Shown here: one piece after another, positions 42,020 to 50,606 of the stretch
How positions within the stretch are numbered: position 1 is the stretch's first letter
Layout: the number at the start of each line of letters is the position of its first letter
NCBI GenBank assembly: GCA_910584575.1
Contig: CAJUBG010000013.1
Span: 1,379-64,240, forward strand
Direction of reading: 5' to 3'
From: an uncultured Dorea sp.
GTDB taxonomy: Bacteria > Bacillota > Clostridia > Lachnospirales > Lachnospiraceae
Length of the DNA: 62,862 bases
The notes under the pieces: model-generated
The model's input: only the letters and a program-made list of their open reading frames with translations
Databases searched by the model: none
What the model was told of the DNA's origin: nothing
Translations under genes and position numbers: made by a program

Positions 42020-43390
42020 ATGGATAGGAAGAAGGAGTTTTCACTGTTTGAGGTGACGCCGGAGATTGAGCATTTTGCTCAGTTGTGCGACCAAAATAAC
42101 GGTATTGACAAGGAACTGTATACAAAATATGAAGTAAAGAGGGGGCTTCGCGACCTTAACGGAAAGGGGGTTCTCGCAGGACTCACGAATATTTCCGATG
42201 TGTGCGCGAAGAAGCTGGTAGACGGGGTGGAGGTTCCCTGTGCCGGTAATCTGTATTACCGCGGATATAATATCAAGGATTTGGTGAAAGGCTTCCTTGA
42301 GGATCATCATTTCGGTTTTGAGGAGATTGCCTATCTTCTGTTGTTTGGCGAGCTGCCGAATGAGAAGGAATTGGCAGTATTCCATGATACGCTGGTTGAA
42401 CGCAGGACTCTGCCGCCGACATTTGTAAGAGACGTAATCATGAAGGCGCCAAGCCGTGACATGATGATCAGCCTGTCTCGTTCGATTCTGAATCTATATT
42501 CCTATGATGATAAGGCGGACGATACGTCAATCCCTAATGTGCTGCGCCAATGCCTGAACCTGATCAGTGAATTTCCTATGTTGATGGTTTACGGCTATCA
42601 TGCATATAACTACCGTTTGGGCGAGGATCTGTTTATCTATGCGCCTTCCCAGGAATTATCTACGGCTGAGAATATTCTGATGATGCTTCGGGAGGACCGG
42701 AAGTATACGGAGTTGGAGGCGAAGATTCTGGATATGGCGTTGGTGCTTCACATGGATCACGGCGGCGGTAATAATTCTACATTTACGACCCATGTTGTCA
42801 CGTCCTCAGGAACGGATACATACTCTACGATTGCGGCTGCCCTGGCTTCTCTGAAGGGCCCTAAGCATGGCGGCGCTAACATTAAGGTAACCCAGATGTT
42901 TGAGGATATGAAAAAGGTGGTAAAAGACTGGAAGGATGAGGACGAGGTACGCCAATATCTTATTAACCTTCTGGAAAAGAATGCATTTGACCGTAAAGGT
43001 CTGATCTACGGAATGGGACATGCTATCTATTCTGTGTCTGACCCAAGGGCGGATATTTTCAAGGTATTCGTGAAGCAGCTCGCACAGGAGAAGGGGTGTG
43101 AGGAGGAATATGCACTCTACGAGATGGTTGAAAATATGGCGCCCAAGGTGATTGCCGAGAAGCGGAAGATTTATAAGGGCGTTAATGCGAATGTGGACTT
43201 TTACAGTGGCCTTGTGTACAGTATGCTTGACCTGCCGCCGGCATTGTATACGCCTATCTTCGCGGCTGCGCGTATTGTGGGATGGAGTGCTCACAGACTG
43301 GAGGAGTTAAGGAACGTTGACAAGATTATTAGGCCGGCTTACAAGCCGCTGGCTGAGCATAGAGATTATGTAAGGATGGAAGACAGATAA
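42020..43390 (+). CDS. gltA: Citrate synthase
   Basis: The enzyme condenses oxaloacetate and acetyl-CoA. The 456-aa protein has active-site regions ALVLHMDHGGGNNSTF, LKGPKHGGAN and GMGHAIYSVSDPRA. It belongs to the longer clostridial type. ATG 42020 is used because AAGGAGAGG ends about six bases upstream; GTG 42014 lies inside it. In an anaerobe it probably supplies 2-oxoglutarate for glutamate. No aconitase or isocitrate dehydrogenase gene is adjacent; a lipase gene follows after 2 bp. Confidence 0.93.
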   Translation: MDRKKEFSLFEVTPEIEHFAQLCDQNNGIDKELYTKYEVKRGLRDLNGKGVLAGLTNISDVCAKKLVDGVEVPCAGNLYYRGYNIKDLVKGFLEDHHFGFEEIAYLLLFGELPNEKELAVFHDTLVERRTLPPTFVRDVIMKAPSRDMMISLSRSILNLYSYDDKADDTSIPNVLRQCLNLISEFPMLMVYGYHAYNYRLGEDLFIYAPSQELSTAENILMMLREDRKYTELEAKILDMALVLHMDHGGGNNSTFTTHVVTSSGTDTYSTIAAALASLKGPKHGGANIKVTQMFEDMKKVVKDWKDEDEVRQYLINLLEKNAFDRKGLIYGMGHAIYSVSDPRADIFKVFVKQLAQEKGCEEEYALYEMVENMAPKVIAEKRKIYKGVNANVDFYSGLVYSMLDLPPALYTPIFAAARIVGWSAHRLEELRNVDKIIRPAYKPLAEHRDYVRMEDR

Positions 43391-43392
43391 AG

Positions 43393-44334
43393 ATGAAGAA
43401 GGAATTTTATTATCTTTCCAGAGACGGGAAGACACAGGTGCATGCCGTGGAATGGATACCTGAGGATGAGCCTAAGGGGATACTTCAGATCTGCCACGGG
43501 ATGGTGGAATACATTGAGCGTTACCATGAATTTGCCGAGTATCTGTGCGGGCGGGGTTATTATGTGACGGGACATGACCATTTGGGACATGGTAAGTCTG
43601 TGACGGACGAGGCGGATTATGGATATTTTCCTGAAAAGAATGGGAATCGGTGTGTAATTGGAGACATCCATCAGCTTCGGGTGATTACTTCTAAGAAGTA
43701 TCCAGGCGTTCCTTATCTGATGCTAGGTCACAGTATGGGTTCGTTTCTGCTTAGGCAGTATTTGACCGAGCATGGAAACGGACTTGCAGGCGCAGTTATT
43801 ATGGGGACGGGATACCAGCCTTTGGCGGTGCTTAAAGCCGGACAGCTTATATGCCGTGTGACGGCTCTGTTTAAGGGATGGAGATATCGCAGCGAATTTG
43901 TGGATAATTTAAGCTTCGGAAGCTTTAATAAGAGATTTGAACCAGGCGAGACAGGGAGAGAATGGGTTACTTCGGATGCAGAGCATTGCAGACGGTATGT
44001 AGAAGACCCGCTGTGTATGTTCCGGTTTACGGTTGGCGGGTATTACCAGATGTTTGAGGGAATGAAGGTGCTGGCCAGAGCAGGAAGTATCGGAAGGATT
44101 CCGAGAGAGCTGCCTATACTTTTTACCGCCGGGGCGGACGATCCGGTGGGGGCCTATGGCAAGGGTGTCAAAAAAGTATATAAGAAGTACAAATCCGCGG
44201 GATTTAAGAAGGTTGCTATTAAACTGTATGCGGGCTGCCGTCATGAGCTTTTGAATGAGACGAACCGAGAGCAGGTGTATGAGGATCTGTATGTGTGGTG
44301 TGAGCGTTGTGTCAGGATGAGCAAAGGAAGATAG
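43393..44334 (+). CDS. Alpha/beta hydrolase, lysophospholipase/monoglyceride lipase-like
   Basis: This 313-aa protein carries the Hydrolase_4 (Abhydrolase) pattern: oxyanion ICHGMVEYIERY, nucleophile GHSMGS, Asp in AGADDPVG and His in CRHELLNE. It has no signal peptide. It starts two bases after the citrate synthase stop, so it is probably translated by coupling. The substrate is likely a lysolipid or monoacylglycerol, by family only. Confidence 0.88.
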   Translation: MKKEFYYLSRDGKTQVHAVEWIPEDEPKGILQICHGMVEYIERYHEFAEYLCGRGYYVTGHDHLGHGKSVTDEADYGYFPEKNGNRCVIGDIHQLRVITSKKYPGVPYLMLGHSMGSFLLRQYLTEHGNGLAGAVIMGTGYQPLAVLKAGQLICRVTALFKGWRYRSEFVDNLSFGSFNKRFEPGETGREWVTSDAEHCRRYVEDPLCMFRFTVGGYYQMFEGMKVLARAGSIGRIPRELPILFTAGADDPVGAYGKGVKKVYKKYKSAGFKKVAIKLYAGCRHELLNETNREQVYEDLYVWCERCVRMSKGR

Positions 44335-44374
44335 GCTTATAGCGGAAAACTGGAAGTTATTTACATGGAGTTCC

Positions 44375-44401
44375 TTAATTTTTTCATGTTGCCGCCGATA
44401 T
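44375..44401 (+). promoter_or_regulatory. Sigma-28-type flagellar promoter
   Basis: TTAA (44375-44378), 15 bp, GCCGATAT (44394-44401). The -10 is identical to that of the flagellin-protease gene; the -35 matches three of four consensus bases. It lies 87 bp before GTG 44488. Confidence 0.7.
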
Positions 44402-44487
44402 AAGTAATATAAACATAAATATGATTTTCTTAGCACGCTAGTGCAATTCTGTACTAGATCATGAGAAGAAGAAAAGGAGGAAATGCT

Positions 44488-45129
44488 GTGAAAATCGATG
44501 ACCTTTATTATCAGAATGTCCAGGCAACAACTGGCTATACTTCTGTAAATGCGAACAAGACAGCGGCAGCAGACAAGGCTGCACAGGAGCAGAACAAGGA
44601 TGCGGTAAGCGCTGTGGGCAACAAGAATTCCCAGGCTAACACAGACCGCGTAGAATTTAGTAAAGACACAAAAGTAACGAACAAGATGAGTGATTCCGAG
44701 AGAGCTTCACTGGTTCAGAGCCTGAAGGCTGATCTGGATAACCAGATGGCACGTTTTACCAACATGATGACCCAGATGTTCCAGAAGCAGGGAATTACGG
44801 GCGTGAGCGCACAGGGCGACGATATGTGGAGAAGGATTGCCAGCGGCAACTTCACAGTAGACGCACAGACCAAGGCAGAGGCTCAGCAGGCGATTTCTGA
44901 GGACGGATACTGGGGTGTAAAGCAGACATCACAGAGAATCTTTGATTTTGCTTATGCGCTTGCAGGTGACGATCCGGATAAGATGAAAGAGATGCAGGCA
45001 GCGGTAGAGAAGGGATTTGAGCAGGCTACCAAGTCATGGGGCAAGTCCTTACCGTCTATTTGTCAGGATACGCACAGTGCAATCGGCGATCTGTTTGACA
45101 GCTACTATGAGAAAGCAGGAGTTAAATAA
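44488..45129 (+). CDS. Unrecognised protein in the sigma-28 regulon, GTG start
   Basis: This 213-aa soluble protein starts at GTG 44488 behind AGGAGG (eight bases). The first 60 residues are low complexity (Ala, Asn, Lys, Gln), like the secretion signals of flagellar export substrates. The rest is helical, with an aromatic C-terminal part (DGYWGVKQTSQRIFDFAYALAG...DLFDSYYEKAG). Met and Gln are abundant in FTNMMTQMFQKQG. I do not recognise a family. The sigma-28-type promoter suggests a late flagellar or motility-linked role. Confidence 0.7.
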   Translation: MKIDDLYYQNVQATTGYTSVNANKTAAADKAAQEQNKDAVSAVGNKNSQANTDRVEFSKDTKVTNKMSDSERASLVQSLKADLDNQMARFTNMMTQMFQKQGITGVSAQGDDMWRRIASGNFTVDAQTKAEAQQAISEDGYWGVKQTSQRIFDFAYALAGDDPDKMKEMQAAVEKGFEQATKSWGKSLPSICQDTHSAIGDLFDSYYEKAGVK

Positions 45130-45160
45130 CAGGCTTCAATCAGAATATGGAAGTAAGCAA

Positions 45161-45193
45161 GGGACGGGAAGGAATTACCCGTTCCTTTTTTTT
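45161..45193 (+). terminator. Intrinsic terminator
   Basis: GGGACGGG pairs with CCCGTTCC around AAGGAATTA and runs into eight T. It separates the sigma-28 gene from the next gene. Confidence 0.88.
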
Positions 45194-45303
45194 CCAAGAT
45201 ATGTTTTGAGAAATTATAGGATAAAAGGTTACGTCATTTGTGATTGCGTCGATATTTATTGTAAGAACGAGGCGTCAGACGCTCAGACGGAGGGGGATAG
45301 AGG

Positions 45304-46956
45304 ATGCCAAGGGTGAAAGAAGCAGGAGGAGATTCAGCCATGCCAGCGGCTGCGTCTGTGGCAGCAGAGAGCAGGATAGCAAGAAAGTGCGCGCAGATGG
45401 AGGCAGGACAGGTATTGATTACGGAGGCTGCCAGACATGCCGCAGAAGCGAAGGAGGCTCTGGAGAAAGAGCGCGCGGACAGGAAAGCCGAAAGGGAGGA
45501 CGGTAGCCGCGACCGGACCGAGGAGAAGCGGGATACCTCTGAACTTTCCAAGCAGAGTAAGTGGTTTGGGATAGAAGGGAAGCTTCTGAAGGATGCGAAT
45601 ATCAAATGGACCCTTGAGATGGAGATGGAGTTGTGGGAAGCATTTCAGGCATGGTTTCCTGATGGGGACGAGATACTTTCAGCGCAGTTGAAGGAATTAT
45701 CCAAGCTTTACCTAGCGCTTCTGGAAGCGATTTTGACGCACACAATAGGAGATGAACAGGCGGCTCAGATGGAACGGCTGAATGAGGTTTTGTCTCAAAA
45801 GCTGAATCTTTTGCTGGAGGAGGATCTGAATGAACTGCTAGAGCTGTTGGAGAGGGCAGGGCAGACAGAGGCAGTTAAGATTGTAAAATCCAGCGTATAT
45901 AAGCAGACCACAGGCGAGTCGATTTCTCCCAGGGCTGCGGACAGATTTTATACACGGGGTACCATGAAGACTACGGGAAACACCCGATATTTCATGCCGG
46001 AAACACAGATGCAGGAGTACAAAAGCGGCAGGGGCGAGAAAGGTATGTATACCGCTACTGTTTCAAATGCATCCTCCGGAGGTCTGTCCGCAGCAAATGA
46101 CGAGGAAGGAAGAATTTATAGTGTAACTAAGGGAAGGAATGTTCAGATTAACCAGGAGTTCGATGTCAAAAGCCGTACCGGAGAACAGCAGATCAGCCAG
46201 AGGAATCAGGTCTTAAGCAGAGCCGCAAAGGACGCTGCCGCGGCGCCTGGCATTGCGGGAGGAAAGGCGGCTGTTACGGGAAAAGAGCTGGAAAGGGCCA
46301 ACACTTTTGCCGCACATATGAACGGAAAGGGTAATTTGCTTAAGAATCCGGAGATTACCGCTAAGAACGAGGAAGTGACAGGGCTTCTTGCGGCGCTTAC
46401 TTCGATCAAGGGGCAGATGTATGCGGCAAGCTCTGGAAAGGACAGTGCATTGAAGGTTCCTGTAAAGAGCGCTATCAACCAGATGGTGGATTATTATCTT
46501 GCCCAGAAGGGCGTCTATAAAGTATATCATTACACGACCAATATTTACGATAAAACGAACAACCCTCAGAAAGCGGCCCAGGAGGGGCTTCAATACGCAT
46601 ATAAGATATTTATAGAGAAAAAAGAGGACGCGGCATACCGGCAGCAGGAGGCTTATTCAGAACGGGCCGGCTTCTTCCAGGCGTTGATGAAAAACCAGAA
46701 TATGCAGGCGGACTTAATCAGAGGGATGAAGCTTCTGGAGGGAAACTGGCGTGAATTCCTGAGAGCTATTGGAGAGAATGATAAGAAGGGAATTGCCCTT
46801 ACTATGCAGAAGCACAGCCCTTGGGGGATGCTGTTTGAGCCGGAGGAGTTGCGAAAAGACGGGAAGAAGGGAAAGGAGAAGCTTATTCTGGCAGAGGCCG
46901 CCTGCGTGGCGGTAATGGTGCTGGTGTATCTTTGTTATCGGCTGTTTTTGGGGTAA
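45304..46956 (+). CDS. Unrecognised large protein with C-terminal membrane helix
   Basis: This 550-aa protein begins with a charged, Ala/Glu-rich coiled coil (about 1-85). A Leu/Glu-rich helical part follows (SAQLKELSKLYLALLEAIL, LNLLLEEDLNELLELLERAG), then a Gly/Ser/Gln-rich middle and a C-terminal helical domain. It ends in a membrane helix (AEAACVAVMVLVYLCYRLFLG), so it is a tail-anchored candidate. No known domain was recognised. GGAGGGGG precedes ATG 45304. The next small gene follows closely. Confidence 0.7.
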   Translation: MPRVKEAGGDSAMPAAASVAAESRIARKCAQMEAGQVLITEAARHAAEAKEALEKERADRKAEREDGSRDRTEEKRDTSELSKQSKWFGIEGKLLKDANIKWTLEMEMELWEAFQAWFPDGDEILSAQLKELSKLYLALLEAILTHTIGDEQAAQMERLNEVLSQKLNLLLEEDLNELLELLERAGQTEAVKIVKSSVYKQTTGESISPRAADRFYTRGTMKTTGNTRYFMPETQMQEYKSGRGEKGMYTATVSNASSGGLSAANDEEGRIYSVTKGRNVQINQEFDVKSRTGEQQISQRNQVLSRAAKDAAAAPGIAGGKAAVTGKELERANTFAAHMNGKGNLLKNPEITAKNEEVTGLLAALTSIKGQMYAASSGKDSALKVPVKSAINQMVDYYLAQKGVYKVYHYTTNIYDKTNNPQKAAQEGLQYAYKIFIEKKEDAAYRQQEAYSERAGFFQALMKNQNMQADLIRGMKLLEGNWREFLRAIGENDKKGIALTMQKHSPWGMLFEPEELRKDGKKGKEKLILAEAACVAVMVLVYLCYRLFLG

Positions 46957-46994
46957 CAGTAATACCCCTTTCAGGCCAGGATGAGCAGAAGAAT

Positions 46995-47327
46995 ATGACG
47001 GCAGAAAAGTTGAAAATTTTTGAAGAATTCCGTCCGCACGCAGAGCCGGGGATGCTTCAGGAGATTCGGTTGTTTCTCGGAGTTGAGGACGGAGTAAGCG
47101 AGTACAATGTCAAGTCCGATGAGAGCCAGAAGATTTGTGTTAATATATTATTAGAGAAATTTTCTTATGTTTTGGCAAAAAATGTTTTTTTACACCTTTC
47201 AGAGTTTATGAGACATAGCTATTTCAACGTCTATGCCTGTGAAGAAGCAGAGGAACTGGTGCGCTATCACTTCCTCACTGGTCTTAGCGGGAAGGACGGA
47301 GTCAGGATGGAGGTTGTGATAGGCTAG
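46995..47327 (+). CDS. Unrecognised small soluble protein
   Basis: This protein of about 110 aa has no signal peptide or membrane helix. It is likely co-transcribed with the preceding tail-anchored protein, whose stop is 38 bp upstream. The start is uncertain: ATG 46995 gives a clean N-terminus (MTAEKLKIFEEF) but only a distant AGGAT, and an in-frame start at 46932 would overlap the upstream gene. No family recognised. Confidence 0.55.
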   Translation: MTAEKLKIFEEFRPHAEPGMLQEIRLFLGVEDGVSEYNVKSDESQKICVNILLEKFSYVLAKNVFLHLSEFMRHSYFNVYACEEAEELVRYHFLTGLSGKDGVRMEVVIG

Positions 47328-47358
47328 CAGACCGTACCGGTAAACGGGAAATTCAGGG

Positions 47359-47440
47359 CTGTGCAGCCTGTGGAGGGAAGGGCAGCCCCGAAGTGTGGTT
47401 CGCTGCCGTAAAGCACCTGCACAGACTTTTATCTATTTTT
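47359..47440. terminator. Branched hairpin with T-rich tail
   Basis: CTGTGCAG (47359-47366) pairs with CTGCACAG (47417-47424) and encloses GGCAGC/GCTGCC (47381-47386 and 47402-47407). ACTTTTATCTATTTTTTT follows. It lies between convergent genes and is probably a terminator, though the inner stem is more elaborate than usual. Confidence 0.5.
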
Positions 47441-49175
47441 TTAGCGCATATTCCCGCACCAGTTCAAAGGGCGCAGGCCCGATATCAAGCACGGCCTTAT
47501 GGAATTTTTCCTGAGAGAAATCATCTCCCCATGCCTCAAGGGCTTCTTTTTTCATCTCAAGGAATTCAACATATCCAATGTAATATTTCAGGTAATTTGC
47601 CGGATCGGCAATGATTAAATCATATATCTTTTCAATGGTGTCTGTATCAGTAATCCCATAGCTTCGGAAGAAAGAAACAGCGTCCAGAAGCGTCCATCCC
47701 TCGTAATGAATCCCCATATCGGCAAGCGCGTAAAGTCCCAGGATTACGGAGGTATTTTTCTGCATCAGCGTTGCCTGCTCGTTAGAAACAGGGGCGTAAT
47801 AGTAGCTCATCATCTCACAGTAGGTTGCCCATCCTTCTACATATCCGCCGTAGTTCAGCAGATTCCGGATGAGGTCCGGCTTCCTGCTGGCATAGTAGGT
47901 GGTCTGATACAGATGGCCAGGATAACCTTCATGGGCAAGAGTCGTAAAGAGCGACAGGTCATCCGGCAGGTGTCCCTGGTTAATGTAAATGACATTGTCA
48001 GTGGAATTGTCAATGGCAGGTATCATATAAAAAGCAGGGCTTAGATATTCCTCCATGGATTTCTGGACATATTTGATTTCCGTGTTGACTTTAGGAGGCT
48101 TCGGGAAATTATCTGTCAGTTTGTCTTTCAGGTCGTTAAGAATTGCCGCAGGATCGGAATTCTCAAGAAGCGTTCCCTGGGTTTTAAAAAGGTCGGAGGA
48201 TACAGAAGCCCCCTCTGCGGTTGGCGACAGGATTTTCTGCATGTCTGTTAAGTCTTTGAACATCTGTCCCTGGGTCAACTGCTGTAACTCCGGTATGGAT
48301 CTGGACGAGCCGGTCTCGGAGGCGACGGTAAGCTCATAGAACCTCCTGCCGTCCGGCAGATGGCAAAGCCCGTTATTGTTCTTTCCCGTTTCGCGTAGGG
48401 CGGTTAGCCCGTCTTTTAGTTCGGCATACGCCGGAAAGATATAGCTCTTAATGTGCTCTGAGTTTGTTTCTATGTAAGATTTCTTCGTTTCATCGGGCAG
48501 TTCTGTGCCTGCAAGCCGTTCCTCAAAGGAGGAATAGAGATAGTTCTGGTCGCCCATGTCAATAAAAGCCTGACACTCTGTTATGATGGCGTCGGCAGAG
48601 TAAGAGGCCATAAACAGGCCGGAGGCCGACTTTGCCTGTTCAAATTCCAGAATGGAATGAAAATATTCCGGCGTTTTGGTCAGCAGCTTTAGATAGGTGT
48701 CGATATCCGACTGGTTGTAGAACTGGTATTCCGACAGCAGGACAGGAAGCTGCGCCTGGGTGCCGGTTAAAGGCGCCAGAGGTTCTTCATAGAGCGCATA
48801 AGGGGCAAGCTCATGGGCGGAAGCCATATAATTTTCAAGGATATCATAGGTAAGCCGATTTTTTTTCGATAAACGGTTTCGGTCAAAGGAGTGAAGTACG
48901 GCGATTGCATTTTCCGCAGAAGCGCAGATTGCCGTGGTATCTGTGGTGCAGTATCCGAAGGTTATGGGCGTCTGTTCAATTCCATAGGCTTCGGGGTCCT
49001 TTAGCGTGTAATGTAGGGAAATCGTGCTTCCGGCTACTTCCTGGCGAAAAAGCTCTTTCGTGTAGGCTTCAAACCGCTGGTTTTCATTTCCGCAAAAATG
49101 GCGGAACAGAACGACAGATACGAAAAGAGCCGCCAGAAACAGGGAGGCGATGATTGCAGAGCGTTTTTTTGACAT
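47433..49175 (-). CDS. DUF885 family predicted metallopeptidase, membrane-anchored
   Basis: The 580-aa protein begins with a membrane helix or uncleaved signal (residues about 8-27). The DUF885 signature HEGYPGH supplies an HExxH-like zinc site, and the later GYVEGWATYCE holds the probable third ligand and catalytic region. It is predicted to be an extracellular peptidase. ATG 49175 is preceded by GGAAGG at seven bases; the longer frame from 49292 is read-through upstream. Confidence 0.88.
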   Translation of the reverse strand: MSKKRSAIIASLFLAALFVSVVLFRHFCGNENQRFEAYTKELFRQEVAGSTISLHYTLKDPEAYGIEQTPITFGYCTTDTTAICASAENAIAVLHSFDRNRLSKKNRLTYDILENYMASAHELAPYALYEEPLAPLTGTQAQLPVLLSEYQFYNQSDIDTYLKLLTKTPEYFHSILEFEQAKSASGLFMASYSADAIITECQAFIDMGDQNYLYSSFEERLAGTELPDETKKSYIETNSEHIKSYIFPAYAELKDGLTALRETGKNNNGLCHLPDGRRFYELTVASETGSSRSIPELQQLTQGQMFKDLTDMQKILSPTAEGASVSSDLFKTQGTLLENSDPAAILNDLKDKLTDNFPKPPKVNTEIKYVQKSMEEYLSPAFYMIPAIDNSTDNVIYINQGHLPDDLSLFTTLAHEGYPGHLYQTTYYASRKPDLIRNLLNYGGYVEGWATYCEMMSYYYAPVSNEQATLMQKNTSVILGLYALADMGIHYEGWTLLDAVSFFRSYGITDTDTIEKIYDLIIADPANYLKYYIGYVEFLEMKKEALEAWGDDFSQEKFHKAVLDIGPAPFELVREYALKK

Positions 49176-49360
49176 AAGAAACCTTCCATGTTTTTTATAT
49201 GTATATGCGGGAAATGCGGGTGACATGCAGGATTTTTGGACAAGTCTGGCGTAAGTGGGCATTTTGGCTTGTAGGCAGGAAAATTTTACCATATAATAGA
49301 GAGGTCATAAGTGTATAGGCTACCTTAAATTTTGGTATATTTTGGAGAAAGGATGGTTAC

Positions 49361-50131
49361 ATGAATATAGTATTGATGGAGTATTACCGAGAATTGAAGG
49401 GCTATACATATGAGAAGATTTCGGAATTGTCAGGAATTCCGATAGAGACAGTACAAAAGATGTTTAAGGGAGAGGCGGGCTTGGCGGATCGTGAAGCTTT
49501 GCAGGCATTGGAAAAAGTGCTGAAGCCAGAGCGTTATGGAAACGAGGTACGGGAGACGGGCGCGTATGAGGTAAAGAAGAAGGACTATACGCTGGAGGAT
49601 TATTATGCGCTGCCGGAGGATCAGAGGGTGGAATTGATTGACGGGAAATTCTATGAGATGACGGCGCCGACAACCGGACATCAGGCGGCGTCTATGGAGA
49701 TTTGCACACAGATTTTTCATTACATAAGCGGGAAAAAGGGCAAGTGCAGAGTATTGTCTGCACCGGTGGACGTACAGCTTGACTGTGACGATAAGACGAT
49801 GGTACAGCCGGATGTCTTGATTATCTGTGACAAAGACAAGATTATCAGGAGATGTATCATGGGGGCGCCGGATTTTATTATTGAGATACTGTCTGAGTCA
49901 ACTCAGAAGAAGGATATGTTCCTGAAGCTTTACAAGTATATGGCGGCAGGGGTCAGGGAATATTGGATGGTGGATACAGACCGGCGGAAAGTCATTGTCC
50001 ACTTTTTTGAAAAGGATGGTTTTCCGACCATATATGGCATGAGAGACAAGATTCCGGTTGGGATTTTCGATGGTGAATTGGAGATTGATTTTGCTTTAGT
50101 GGAAGATACTTTGGCGGATATTGGCCAGTAA
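49361..50131 (+). CDS. HTH-Uma2 fusion protein
   Basis: This 256-aa protein joins an N-terminal XRE-like helix-turn-helix (about 1-55, YTYEKISELSGIPIETVQKMFKG) to a Uma2 PD-(D/E)XK domain (about 75-235: YYALPEDQRVELIDGKFYEM, VQPDVLIICDKDK, DFIIEILSESTQ). The nuclease-like core residues are kept. The fusion suggests a DNA-bound regulator built on a nuclease fold, or a site-directed nuclease. The separate Uma2 gene at 40395-40937 lacks the HTH. Confidence 0.88.
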   Translation: MNIVLMEYYRELKGYTYEKISELSGIPIETVQKMFKGEAGLADREALQALEKVLKPERYGNEVRETGAYEVKKKDYTLEDYYALPEDQRVELIDGKFYEMTAPTTGHQAASMEICTQIFHYISGKKGKCRVLSAPVDVQLDCDDKTMVQPDVLIICDKDKIIRRCIMGAPDFIIEILSESTQKKDMFLKLYKYMAAGVREYWMVDTDRRKVIVHFFEKDGFPTIYGMRDKIPVGIFDGELEIDFALVEDTLADIGQ

Positions 50132-50155
50132 ACAGCCGTGGTATAAAAACCGTAC

Positions 50156-50185
50156 TTGACAAGCAGAGCAAGTATATGATAGGAT
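50156..50185 (+). promoter_or_regulatory. Promoter of the T-box-metG unit
   Basis: TTGACA (50156-50161), 18-bp spacer, TAGGAT (50180-50185). Confidence 0.7.
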
Positions 50186-50194
50186 TTTGAACAT

Positions 50195-50569
50195 AATCAA
50201 TGAAAAAAGCGATGATGAAGAAAGTAGGCCATTTGAAGTCTTACAGAGAATTCCCGCAGAACTAAAGGAGAAGGGGTATGACAGACTCTTGCGGTTTGGA
50301 ACCATGAACCGGATGAAACCGGCGGATGGGGATGCTGAGAGGGATAGAGGGAGATTGGTTGAAGATGGCTTCTGAGCAGCGCACCGACTATCGAAGAATC
50401 TTCGATACAGGCTGCGATGGGTTCGCCCGTTATAGCGTAAGAGTGTTGCCAGAGAAAGGCAGCACTTAATGAGGTTCTGCCCGTGAGGGCAGGATGAATG
50501 AGAAGTGGTAACACGGTGAGATTCCGTCTTCTTGATGTATTTTAAAATATATTGAGAGGGCGGTTTTTT
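50195..50569 (+). ncRNA. T-box leader controlling metG (methionine)
   Basis: The leader begins with GATGATGAAGAAAGTA, the usual T-box stem I start, and contains the AGAGA bulge. The T-box sequence itself reads GAAGTGGTAACACGG (about 50504-50518), followed by a terminator stem (about 50524-50563) and six T. A Met specifier ATG is available at 50304-50306 in the expected stem I region. Uncharged tRNA-Met should favour the antiterminator and raise metG expression. The specifier position is inferred, not folded. Confidence 0.88.
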
Positions 50570-50606
50570 ATTGTAGGTTGACTTATCAGGAAGGGAGAGA
50601 AAGAAA

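Noticed and set aside
45222..45255. Third sigma-28 promoter before the 45304 gene
   Set aside because: GTCGATAT is present, but the TAAA element is 22 bp away instead of about 15, so the match is not convincing.
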